Assembly (NCBI GenBank): GCA_007121115.1
Contig: SKMI01000016.1
Location: 1 to 25,502, forward strand
Reading direction: 5' to 3'
Length of the DNA stretch: 25,502 nt
Origin: Paracoccaceae bacterium
GTDB taxonomy: Bacteria > Pseudomonadota > Alphaproteobacteria > Rhodobacterales > Rhodobacteraceae
Shown here: positions 7,348-13,370 of the stretch, piece after piece
How positions within the stretch are numbered: position 1 is the first letter of the stretch
Layout: each line of letters opens with the position of its first letter
Notes under the pieces: model-generated
The model's input: only the letters and a program-made list of their open reading frames with translations
The model's database searches: none
Told to the model about the DNA's origin: nothing
Program-made: the position numbers and the translations under genes

Positions 7348-7728
7348 TCAGCCCGCCGCACCCGGGTCCGAGGTTGCGTCCATATCCCCGAACTTGATCG
7401 ATTCGCCGCAGCCGCAGGCTTCGGTCACATTCGGGTTGCGGAACTTGAACCCGCTTTCCAGCAGGCCGGTTTCATAGTCGATCTCGGTGCCGAACATGAA
7501 CATCTGCGCCATCGGCGCTATGATCACGCGCGCGCCGTCCTGTTCGACGACCTCTTCGTGCTCGCCGATCTCGGCGGCGGTCTCCATGGTGTATTCCATG
7601 CCCGCGCAGCCGCCCTTTTTGACGCCTACGCGCAGGCCCTTGGCGCCTTCGCGCTCCATCAGCCGGGTGATATGGCGCACGGCGTTGGGGGTCATGGTGA
7701 CGGGGGATTTTCCGGGGATACCAAACAT
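7348..7728 (-). CDS. sufA: A-type Fe-S carrier (SufA/IscA/ErpA family)
   Basis: Carries or delivers Fe-S clusters from the SUF scaffold to apoproteins; cytoplasmic dimer. The 126-residue protein has the three conserved cysteines of HesB/IscA proteins: Cys41 in KKGGCAG, and Cys105 and Cys107 in EACGCGESI. It also has the family core (LRVGVKKGG, GTEIDYETGLLESGFKFRNPN). A short acidic/glycine C-terminal tail (DMDATSDPGAAG) is extra. Its ATG abuts the stop codon of the upstream acetyltransferase gene with no spacing, and the SufT-like gene lies just above, so it is translated from one mRNA with them. Which of SufA, IscA or ErpA it corresponds to cannot be settled by sequence reading; the SufT neighbour favours SufA. 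Confidence 0.9.
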   Translation of the reverse strand: MFGIPGKSPVTMTPNAVRHITRLMEREGAKGLRVGVKKGGCAGMEYTMETAAEIGEHEEVVEQDGARVIIAPMAQMFMFGTEIDYETGLLESGFKFRNPNVTEACGCGESIKFGDMDATSDPGAAG

Positions 7729-8361
7729 TCAGCCACTTTCCAGCAGTGTCTCGTGCGCCGATGGGGCGCTCTTGGGTGTGTTTGCGGCGGGGGTGGAGCC
7801 GGTGGCCACGGGTCGGCCCGGGTTGCCGACCACGGTGGCGCCAGGGTCCACATCGCGCGTGACCACGGCACCGGCGCCGATGATGGCGCCGTCGCCGACG
7901 GAAACGCCGGGCAGGACAATGGCGCCGCCACCGATCCAGACATCGGCGCCGATGGTGATGGGCCGTCCCCATTCGGCGCCCCTGGCGCGCTCTGACGGGT
8001 CACGCGGGTGATCCGGGGTGAGGATCTGCACATTGGGCCCGATCTGGGTCCGCGCGCCAATGCGGATTTCGCAGACATCCAGCAGCACCGCGCCGAAATT
8101 GACAAAGCAGCCCGGGCCGAAATGGATGTTGCAGCCATAGTCGACGAAGAAGGGCGCGCGGATCACCGCGCCGTTCCAGGTGCCCAGCAGCGCGTCGAGC
8201 AACGGCGCGCGACGCGCATCCTGACCCACAATGGTGGCGTTGTAGTCGCGCATCAGTCCCTGCGCGCGGGCCCGCATGGCGCAGAGCTGCGGACAGCCCG
8301 CGTCATAGGGCCGCCCCGCCAGCATGGCGTCGTGATCGGCCGAGCGTGGCGCCGCATCCAT
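7729..8361 (-). CDS. hexapeptide-repeat sugar O-acetyltransferase (Maa-like)
   Basis: Left-handed beta-helix acetyltransferase using acetyl-CoA on a sugar or sugar-like hydroxyl. The 210-residue protein starts with the maltose/galactoside acetyltransferase N domain (MLAGRPYDAGCPQL), then hexapeptide turns (NIHFGPGCFVNFGAVLLD, IGARTQIGPN). The catalytic His118 lies in LTPDHPRD, and the helix ends GGGAIVLPGVSVGDGAIIG and VVGNPGRPVA. A 20-residue tail follows. Its ATG overlaps the SufT-like stop (TGATG) and its stop abuts the Fe-S carrier ATG, so it is translationally sandwiched between two Fe-S genes. No known link between such enzymes and Fe-S assembly explains this. The acceptor is unknown. 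Confidence 0.88.
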   Translation of the reverse strand: MDAAPRSADHDAMLAGRPYDAGCPQLCAMRARAQGLMRDYNATIVGQDARRAPLLDALLGTWNGAVIRAPFFVDYGCNIHFGPGCFVNFGAVLLDVCEIRIGARTQIGPNVQILTPDHPRDPSERARGAEWGRPITIGADVWIGGGAIVLPGVSVGDGAIIGAGAVVTRDVDPGATVVGNPGRPVATGSTPAANTPKSAPSAHETLLESG

Positions 8362-8732
8362 CACATGAACCCCAGTTCCAGCCGCGCCTCGTCGGACATC
8401 ATGTCCATGCCCCACTGCGGCTCGAATGTCATTTCCACGTCCACCTGCTTGACCCCGGCCACGGAATTTACCGCATCCGCCACCCAACCCGGCATCTCGC
8501 CCGCCACGGGGCAGCCGGGCGCGGTCAGGGTCATGGTGACGTCCACCGCGTTCTCGTCATCAATGGCGATGGTGTAGATCAGGCCCAGATCATAGATGTT
8601 CACCGGGATTTCCGGGTCGAAGACCGTCTTGCACGCCTCGACGATGTCTTCGTAGAGCGGGTGATCGGTGCTCGACGGCTTGATCAGCGGTTCGCCTTCG
8701 ACGGGGGCGCTGGTGGCGGGTTCTGGGGACAT
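8361..8732 (-). CDS. sufT: SufT-like MIP18/DUF59 Fe-S assembly protein
   Basis: A 123-residue protein of the MIP18 (DUF59) family, members of which help mature Fe-S proteins and often sit in suf operons as sufT. The domain covers about residues 26-123: VFDPEIPVNIYDLGLIY, then the conserved Cys74 in LTAPGCPVAGEMP, and VDVEMTFEPQWGMDMMS. The first 25 residues are a loose proline-rich leader. PaaD of phenylacetate oxygenase is the main alternative, but the Fe-S neighbours favour SufT. The ATG has GAGG six bases ahead (CGAGGCCGCC). A longer frame upstream would run through the promoter region. First gene of the unit sufT / acetyltransferase / Fe-S carrier, possibly with tpiA. Confidence 0.87.
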   Translation of the reverse strand: MSPEPATSAPVEGEPLIKPSSTDHPLYEDIVEACKTVFDPEIPVNIYDLGLIYTIAIDDENAVDVTMTLTAPGCPVAGEMPGWVADAVNSVAGVKQVDVEMTFEPQWGMDMMSDEARLELGFM

Positions 8733-8759
8733 GGCGGCCTCGCAGGTTTGTTGAGTGAA

Positions 8760-8788
8760 TATATAAGGAATTGCCGCCGGTCCGTCCA
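8760..8788 (-). promoter_or_regulatory. candidate promoter of the sufT unit
   Basis: Read on the minus strand, TGGACG (8783-8788) and TATATA (8760-8765) are separated by exactly 17 bases and lie 27 bases before the sufT ATG. The -10 is embedded in the only AT-rich stretch (TTATATATTCAC) of the 130-base divergent gap to tgt. The match to the sigma-70 consensus is moderate, four of six in each box. Confidence 0.4.
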
Positions 8789-8862
8789 GTGGGCGTGCGG
8801 GGATGCTTGGCATCCGGGGCGTTATCGCGCAGAAGGCCCCGCAGACACGGGATGGAGCCAGC

Positions 8863-10002
8863 ATGGGTTTTGCCTTCGACATTCACGCCCGCGACGGGTG
8901 CGCGCGGACCGGCGTGCTGCGCACCGCGCGGGGCGATATCCGCACGCCGGCCTTCATGCCCGTTGGCACGGCGGCGACGGTCAAGGCCATGCGCCCCGAA
9001 AGCGTGGCCGAAACCGGGGCCGATATCGTGCTGGGCAACACCTATCACCTGATGCTGCGCCCCGGCGCCGAGCGGATCGCGCGGCTGGGGGGGCTGCACC
9101 GGTTCATGAACTGGGACCGGCCGATCCTGACCGATTCGGGCGGGTTTCAGGTCATGTCGCTGGCGTCCTTGCGCAAGCTGACCGAGGAAGGCGTGCGCTT
9201 TGCCAGCCATATCGATGGCTCCAAGCATATGCTCAGCCCCGAAACCAGCATGGAGATCCAGCGCCTGCTGGGTTCGGATATCGTCATGGCGTTCGACGAA
9301 TGCCCCGCGCTTCCGGCGAACAAGACGCGGATTGCCGACAGCATGCGGCTGTCGATGCGCTGGGCGCAGCGGTCGCGCGAGGCTTTCGGCGACCGGCCCG
9401 GCCATGCCCTTTTCGGCATCCAGCAGGGCGGGCTGGAGCCAGACCTGCGCGCCGAGAGCGCCGAAGCCCTGCGCGGCATCGGCTTTGACGGCTATGCCAT
9501 TGGCGGGCTGGCGGTGGGCGAGGGGCAGGCGGCCATGTTCGGCGTGCTGGACTATGCGCCCGACATGCTGCCCGCCGACCGCCCGCGCTACCTGATGGGG
9601 GTGGGCAAGCCCGATGACATTGTCGGTGCCGTGCAGCGCGGGGTGGACATGTTCGACTGCGTGCTGCCGTCGCGGTCGGGGCGGACCGGGCAGGGCTGGA
9701 CCCGGCGCGGGCCTGTGAACCTGCGCAACGCGCGCCACCGCGATGACCCGCGCCCGCTGGATGCCGATTGCACCTGCCCGGCCTGCAGGAGCTATTCGCG
9801 CGCCTATCTGCACCATGTGGTGCGCGCGGATGAAATCATCGGCGCGATGCTGCTGACCTGGCACAACCTGCATTACTATCAGGCGCTGATGGCCGGGCTG
9901 CGCGTGGCGATTGCCACTGGGACGCTGGACGCCTTCGTGGCCGAATTCCACGCGCTGCGCGCCGAGGGCGATATCAAACCGCTGACGGGGGAGGGGGCAT
10001 GA
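8863..10002 (+). CDS. tgt: queuine tRNA-ribosyltransferase
   Basis: Exchanges guanine 34 of tRNA Asp, Asn, His and Tyr for the queuosine precursor preQ1. The 379-residue protein has the TIM-barrel family signatures: DSGGFQVMSL with catalytic Asp91, GIQQGG, GGLAVGE, and the nucleophile Asp265 in FDCVLPSR. The zinc site is Cys303, Cys305, Cys308 (DCTCPACRSYSRAYLHH) and His335 (WHNLHYY). The ATG has GGAG eight bases ahead (TGGAGCCAGC) and gives the normal N terminus. It diverges from the sufT unit, and its stop codon overlaps the slyX start (ATGA). No other queuosine genes (queA, queCDE) are in the window. Confidence 0.97.
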   Translation: MGFAFDIHARDGCARTGVLRTARGDIRTPAFMPVGTAATVKAMRPESVAETGADIVLGNTYHLMLRPGAERIARLGGLHRFMNWDRPILTDSGGFQVMSLASLRKLTEEGVRFASHIDGSKHMLSPETSMEIQRLLGSDIVMAFDECPALPANKTRIADSMRLSMRWAQRSREAFGDRPGHALFGIQQGGLEPDLRAESAEALRGIGFDGYAIGGLAVGEGQAAMFGVLDYAPDMLPADRPRYLMGVGKPDDIVGAVQRGVDMFDCVLPSRSGRTGQGWTRRGPVNLRNARHRDDPRPLDADCTCPACRSYSRAYLHHVVRADEIIGAMLLTWHNLHYYQALMAGLRVAIATGTLDAFVAEFHALRAEGDIKPLTGEGA

Positions 10003-10217
10003 GCGAGGATTTGGCGGCGCGGCAGGACCGGGCCGAGGAGCGGCTGGCGCATCTGTTGCGCGCGGTGGAAGATCTGTCGGAACTCGCCACCGCCCAGGCC
10101 GCGCGGATCGAGCGGCTGGAGGCGCAGGTGGCCGAGCTGCGCCGCGCCGAGGCAGAGCGGCAGGCGGAGGCGGGTGGCGGCGTCACCTTTGGCGACGAGC
10201 GCCCGCCGCATTGGTGA
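9999..10217 (+). CDS. slyX: SlyX-family coiled-coil protein
   Basis: A 72-residue protein that is one long amphipathic helix (about residues 3-57, heptads such as ERLAHLLRAVEDLSEL and RIERLEAQVAELR), followed by a short glycine stretch and the C-terminal ERPPHW. E. coli SlyX has the same design: a short coiled coil ending PPPHY. The biochemical role of SlyX is unknown. The start overlaps the tgt stop by ATGA and is preceded inside tgt by GGGGGAGGGGGC, an excellent Shine-Dalgarno, so the pair is translationally coupled. The call rests on overall shape, size and the PPHW tail, not on long identity. Confidence 0.75.
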   Translation: MSEDLAARQDRAEERLAHLLRAVEDLSELATAQAARIERLEAQVAELRRAEAERQAEAGGGVTFGDERPPHW

Positions 10218-10386
10218 AGCTGACTGCGGTCGATCCCGTCTGTTCACTTCGGACGCTCTGTGGCGGGTGAAGCGAAAACGCCCCCTCAGCGCCCCGCCCG
10301 CCCTCCCCCCAATACACTTTTCGGAGCGCTTCGGGGGCGCTGGCCGCGCTTGCGCGCGTCCGGGGGGCAAGCATGGCGGCGCATGA

Positions 10387-10414
10387 CAAGGGGCCCCGGT
10401 GACGGGGCCCCTTG
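10387..10414. terminator. perfect 11-bp hairpin between slyX and the mgtE remnant
   Basis: CAAGGGGCCCC (10387-10397) and GGGGCCCCTTG (10404-10414) are exact complements with a 6-base loop GGTGAC. It lies between two converging transcription units, 25 bases past the ancestral stop codon of the mgtE-like gene, so it probably ends both. There is no T-run on either strand. Confidence 0.7.
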
Positions 10415-10439
10415 CAGTTGGGTGTCGCTGTGCGGGTGC

Positions 10440-11018
10440 TTACATCTCGATCCCGATCAGCTAGGCGGCCATGGAGAAATAGACCAGCAGGCCGGAAAAA
10501 TCCTTGATCGTGGTGATGAACGGGTCGGCACCCGGCGCGTGGTCCACGCCGATCCGCACCAGGATGTAGGGCATCAGGAAGCCCAGCATCGACGCGAGGA
10601 ACACCGAGGTGAAGAGCGCCGCGCCCACAACGATGCCCAGATTCGGGATGTCATTCGGCACGCCCTGCTAGAAATGCGCCACCACCCCGGCGATCAAGGC
10701 AATTCCGACGGCCATGGTGGCGCCGACCAGCGCCTCGCGCGCGAAGTTCCTGCGCCAGAAGTCCTTGATCGTCACATGGCCCAGCGCGTAGCCGCGCGCG
10801 AAGATCGTGGAGCTTTGCGTGCCGACGTTGCCGCCCATGTCCATGACCAGCGGGATGAAGATCGCCAGCGCGATCACCGCGCCCAGCGCATCGGCGACGG
10901 TGGCGGTGGTGGGTACGCTGACGAAGGTGTCGCGGACCATTTCGGCCACCGGGTGGTCGTGGCGCGGACGGAACGCGGCTTCGTTGCTGGCGATACCAGC
11001 CATGGTTGTGGTGCTCAT
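10440..11018 (-). pseudogene. mgtE: decayed MgtE-type magnesium transporter
   Basis: One minus-strand frame spells the MgtE membrane domain: IPLVMDMGGNVGTQSST (the Mg2+-pore helix), ARGYALGHVTIKDFWRRN, GIVVGAALFTSVFLASMLG and DPFITTIKDFSGLLVYFSMA. It is cut by two in-frame TAG codons (10668-10670 and 10461-10463) before the original TAA (10440-10442). Both sit where Trp is plausible (AHF-stop-QGV, MAA-stop-LIG), each one G-to-A change from TGG. The first 46 residues (HPVAEMVRDTFVSVPTTATVADAL) look like the start of the CBS domain and run straight into the second membrane helix. The rest of the CBS domain and the first membrane helix, roughly 100 residues or more, seem deleted in frame. The ATG keeps its Shine-Dalgarno (TGGAGACTGAC). 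A short functional protein or amber readthrough cannot be excluded. Confidence 0.75.
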
Positions 11019-11076
11019 GTCAGTCTCCAGTTTTCAGTCGGGGAGGAGGCTAGGGGTTCAGGGCGGCCGGAATGGC

Positions 11077-11535
11077 TCAACCCTCGGCGGCGAGGCGGTC
11101 CAGCGGCACGAGGCCGATGGTGTCGCCACGCCGGTAGTGGGGGCGGCGGGGCAGGGCGGTGACGGAAGCCGCCGCCCTCGCGGCGGCGCCGCGGCGCTTG
11201 GGCAGTTTGCCGCAGATGCCCTGGTCGGCATCGCGCCGGGCCATTTCGGCCCAGATTTCCGCCGGGTCGACCCCGCATTCGCGCCACAGCACCGTCAGGT
11301 GGTAGAGGATGTCGACGCTTTCATCGATCAGCCCCTGGCGATTGCCCTTCACCGCGTCCAGCGCGGCTTCGGTGGCTTCCTCGACCAGCTTGCGGGCCAT
11401 CTTGTCGCGCCCGGCTTCCATCAGGCGGCGGACACGGCGGGACCGGGCGGCGCCGAGCTTGGCGTAGAGCTGGTCGATCTGGCTGGCATCGGCGGCGATG
11501 GCGACGGGGCGGCAGAGGTCATGGGTCATGTTCAT
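11077..11535 (-). CDS. HisE/MazG-like nucleotide pyrophosphohydrolase
   Basis: A 152-residue protein whose residues about 19-105 match phosphoribosyl-ATP pyrophosphatase-type all-alpha NTP pyrophosphohydrolases. The Mg2+-binding EExxE-type motif is KLVEEATEAALDAV (Glu52, Glu53, Glu56), and the partner motif is IDESVDILYHLTVLW (Glu72, Asp75). True HisE is about 100 residues; this one adds 18 residues before and about 45 after, ending in a basic, alanine-rich tail (KRRGAAARAAAS, RRPHYRRGDTIG). No his genes are near, so it is probably not the histidine enzyme. AAGGAGAGACGCG precedes the ATG. It is the last gene of a three-gene unit below a DUF2493/SLOG-type gene, 38 bases apart. A house-cleaning or nucleotide-signal role is inferred, not shown. 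Confidence 0.82.
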   Translation of the reverse strand: MNMTHDLCRPVAIAADASQIDQLYAKLGAARSRRVRRLMEAGRDKMARKLVEEATEAALDAVKGNRQGLIDESVDILYHLTVLWRECGVDPAEIWAEMARRDADQGICGKLPKRRGAAARAAASVTALPRRPHYRRGDTIGLVPLDRLAAEG

Positions 11536-11573
11536 CGCGTCTCTCCTTCGTGCGTTCGGAGGTCGTCTGGAAA

Positions 11574-11993
11574 TCAGGTCAGGTTCGGGCGCAGCGTGAC
11601 GGCCCATGAGGGCGGTCGGGATGGCTGGGGCTGCGCCGCGCAGGCCAGCGCGTCGGGGTCCAGCACGGTCACACCCGCGGCGCGCAAGTGCTGGACAAAG
11701 GCGAGCGTGTCCTCCCCGCCCGGAAGCGCCAGCGCGATATCAGGGCGGCTGTCGGTCAGCATGAAGCGGTTGCGGATGGATTCGGCCGCTTGCCCGTGGC
11801 GGCGCCAGTTGGCCGGATAGCGGACGATGTGCAGCCCGTGGTCGCGCGCGATCTCTTCGGACGTGGCGCCAAGCACGGCGTGGCCGCCATGGATCAGCAC
11901 CTCGACCGGGTGACGTTTGAGCGCGGCGTTCAGGCTGCGGCGGATCAGGGCGACATCATCCAGATGCCGCCCGCCGATGACGAGCAGTCGCAT
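11574..11993 (-). CDS. DUF2493 / SLOG-superfamily nucleotide-binding protein
   Basis: A 139-residue Rossmann-like protein. The family features are MRLLVIGGRHLDD at the N terminus, VEVLIHGGHAVLGATSEEIA (the glycine-rich loop with HGG), YPANWRRHGQAAESIRNRFML and the closing DIALALPGGEDTLAFVQHL. These match DUF2493 (YAcAr) proteins, a branch of the SLOG superfamily that is thought to bind nucleotide-derived ligands and is common on plasmids, phages and in conflict systems. A 25-residue tail follows. A GGGAGG Shine-Dalgarno lies before the ATG. Middle gene of a unit with a small unknown protein upstream (25 bases) and a HisE-like enzyme downstream (38 bases). Ligand and partner are unknown. Confidence 0.85.
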   Translation of the reverse strand: MRLLVIGGRHLDDVALIRRSLNAALKRHPVEVLIHGGHAVLGATSEEIARDHGLHIVRYPANWRRHGQAAESIRNRFMLTDSRPDIALALPGGEDTLAFVQHLRAAGVTVLDPDALACAAQPQPSRPPSWAVTLRPNLT

Positions 11994-12018
11994 GGTCGGA
12001 CCCTCCCTTGCGCGCCGC

Positions 12019-12249
12019 TTACGCGGTCAGGGCAGCAAGGGGGTCGGACCGGCGCGTGCGCAACGGCACGACCGCGGGCTCAGGGACGCAGCGGCGGGGC
12101 GCACCCGCGCTGTGTCCGTGATCCCGCGTCCAGCCCATCACGGGCCGCGCGGTCAGCGGATCGATCCGCCAGAAGATGCGAAGGGCGGGCGCGTCCTGCG
12201 CGCGCACGTGGCCGGGCGGACCCAGCCGGAAACGGGGAAGAAAGGTCAT
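12019..12249 (-). CDS. small basic protein of unknown function
   Basis: A 76-residue protein, first in the unit with the DUF2493 and HisE-like genes. Its N-terminal half (TFLPRFRLGPPGHVRA, LRIFWRIDPLTARPVMGW) looks folded and beta-rich with two tryptophans; the C-terminal half is arginine/proline-rich (RCVPEP, PLRTRRSDPL). No cysteine cluster, membrane helix or family is recognised. The second of two in-frame ATGs was chosen because GGAGG lies five bases before it; the first ATG, 12 bases upstream, overlaps that site. Good spacing to the next gene (25 bases) and a candidate promoter and leader hairpin upstream support it as real. Its G+C-rich composition means a chance open frame remains possible. 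Confidence 0.55.
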   Translation of the reverse strand: MTFLPRFRLGPPGHVRAQDAPALRIFWRIDPLTARPVMGWTRDHGHSAGAPRRCVPEPAVVPLRTRRSDPLAALTA

Positions 12250-12297
12250 GTCTGCCTCCATCAGCCGCGCGGGACTGATCCGGGCAGACGCAAGCGC

Positions 12298-12339
12298 GCC
12301 TTCAGATCAGGCCGAACCGCATTCTGATTTTCTGAAGGC
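12298..12339 (-). promoter_or_regulatory. hairpin in the leader of the DUF2493 cassette
   Basis: GCCTTCAGA (12298-12306) pairs perfectly with TCTGAAGGC (12331-12339), extended by TCAG (12307-12310) with CTGA (12324-12327) across a 3-base bulge. It lies between the candidate promoter (12381-12409) and the first start codon, so it would be in the 5' leader of the mRNA. It may be a regulatory structure or an attenuator; there is no T-run. Confidence 0.45.
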
Positions 12340-12380
12340 CTGCCACGTTCCGCGAACAGGTCGCGGGATGCGTCAGGCCG

Positions 12381-12409
12381 CATCTAGACGGGCTGTCCAT
12401 TGTGTCCAA
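12381..12409 (-). promoter_or_regulatory. candidate promoter of the DUF2493 cassette
   Basis: On the minus strand TTGGAC (12404-12409) and TAGATG (12381-12386) are 17 bases apart, about 130 bases before the small-protein start. The -10 is a weak match. The region is less G+C-rich than its surroundings. Confidence 0.3.
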
Positions 12410-12490
12410 CTTTCGGAACGAGGAAAAATGGTCGGTCGCACCGACGCGCGGGAGGTAGGGGAAAGCCTTGCGCCTGTTAACCGGTTGAAA

Positions 12491-12520
12491 CCCCGTCCCG
12501 CGAAAACGCGCGGAACGGGG
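12491..12520 (-). terminator. terminator hairpin of the acidic lipoprotein gene
   Basis: CCCCGTCCCGCG pairs with CGCGGAACGGGG with a single mismatch around a 6-base loop that begins AAAA. It lies 14 bases past the lipoprotein stop codon, and on the minus strand the stem is followed by TTTCAACC, a short T-run. Position and form fit an intrinsic terminator. Confidence 0.6.
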
Positions 12521-12534
12521 CAGGGTGCCTGTTG

Positions 12535-13116
12535 TCAGTAGCGCACTTCAGTGATGAAAGCTTCGGGCAGGTCGATCTCCTGATCGATCAGTTCCGTCAG
12601 CGGGATCGAGAAGGTGGCGCGCCGCCCGTCTCCCGAAATCTCGCCGTTGGACGAGATGATCTCGGCGCCGCTGACCGAGAACGAGATCGTATACCCTTCG
12701 AGCATGGGGCGGAACATGGCCATCATGGCCGGGTCCTCGATCATCTCGTCCATCTCTTCGTCGGCGAAGTCGTCGAGCGGGATGCTGACACGAACGGTCC
12801 CGTCGCCCAGCGGTTCGACTGTCGCGGGAATGTCGAGGTCGTCGTCTTCCTCGAACAACTCGTCGAAACTGCCGGTCCGATCGATCCGGCAGATCGCCTT
12901 TTCGTCGGTCAGCTCCAGCGTGCCGCCGTCGGACTCGTCGCAGAAGTCGGCGCCCTCGCCACCGGCGGCGGCCATTTCGTACATGCCGCGCTGCATCTCG
13001 AAGGTGCCGGTTATCCGGCCGGTGTCATCGCTCAGAACTTCGACGTCCATGTCGACGCCAATGCACCCGGCCAGGCCCAGGCAGGCGACGGCGGCAAATC
13101 CGGTCATATGTTTCAT
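12535..13116 (-). CDS. acidic predicted lipoprotein (LppM-like?)
   Basis: A 193-residue exported lipoprotein: short MKHMTG start, hydrophobic stretch and lipobox LAGC with Cys18. The mature N terminus (IGVDMDVEVLSDDTGRITGT) resembles the start of LppM-like lipoproteins, in which a simulated-beta domain follows the lipid anchor. This likeness is faint and should not be relied on. The middle is strongly acidic (DELFEEDDDLDIP, DDFADEEMDEMIEDP), the rest is beta-rich. No catalytic motif is visible; two cysteines (in ADFCDES and AICRID) could form a disulfide outside the cytoplasm. GGAGAGGGATAGACC precedes the ATG. It is 74 bases below the sulfur cluster on the same strand, with a pair of CCAGTAAT repeats in that gap, so it may have its own promoter. 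Confidence 0.82.
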   Translation of the reverse strand: MKHMTGFAAVACLGLAGCIGVDMDVEVLSDDTGRITGTFEMQRGMYEMAAAGGEGADFCDESDGGTLELTDEKAICRIDRTGSFDELFEEDDDLDIPATVEPLGDGTVRVSIPLDDFADEEMDEMIEDPAMMAMFRPMLEGYTISFSVSGAEIISSNGEISGDGRRATFSIPLTELIDQEIDLPEAFITEVRY

Positions 13117-13153
13117 GGTCTATCCCTCTCCACTCAGTTCCGGGCGAAGTAGA

Positions 13154-13181
13154 CCAGTAATGCCGATGCGAGGCCAGTAAT
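13154..13181. repeat. CCAGTAAT direct repeat, 20-base spacing
   Basis: CCAGTAAT occurs at 13154-13161 and 13174-13181, exactly 20 bases (two helical turns) apart, in the 74-base gap upstream of the acidic lipoprotein gene. The spacing suits two subunits of a regulator on one DNA face. The sites are short and chance is possible. Confidence 0.35.
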
Positions 13182-13190
13182 TTCTTCCTC

Positions 13191-13370
13191 CTAGCCGCCG
13201 GAACAATGCGCGCCGCTGGGTGCGGCACCCGAGCCCAGCGCCACCGGGGGCGGGGCGTTGAACAGGTCCACGGCCGGGCTGCGCAGCGTGTCCAGTGCCA
13301 GAATCGTGGCCAGAAGCGCCAGCGCGAGGAAGGCGACGACGGGGCGCGAAGGGCGGGCGGGCGCGCTCAT
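13191..13370 (-). CDS. 59-residue single-span membrane protein in the sulfur cluster
   Basis: A short gene whose ATG overlaps the YeeE/YedE stop codon (ATGA). The product begins MSAPARPSRP, has one hydrophobic segment at about residues 11-26 (VVAFLALALLATILAL), then a mostly outside tail rich in Ala, Gly and Pro that ends HCSGG. The basic N terminus predicts that the tail, with its only cysteine (Cys56), faces the periplasm. It may be an anchored helper or sulfur acceptor of the thiosulfate uptake system; that is inference. No family is recognised. It is below common gene-calling length limits. Translational coupling and the sharp membrane helix argue that it is real. The overlapping longer frame on the same strand (13120-13434) is the less likely reading. 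Confidence 0.65.
   Translation of the reverse strand: MSAPARPSRPVVAFLALALLATILALDTLRSPAVDLFNAPPPVALGSGAAPSGAHCSGG

Noticed and set aside
8590..9951. 453-residue open frame on the minus strand
   Set aside because: Antisense to tgt, whose catalytic and zinc residues are complete.
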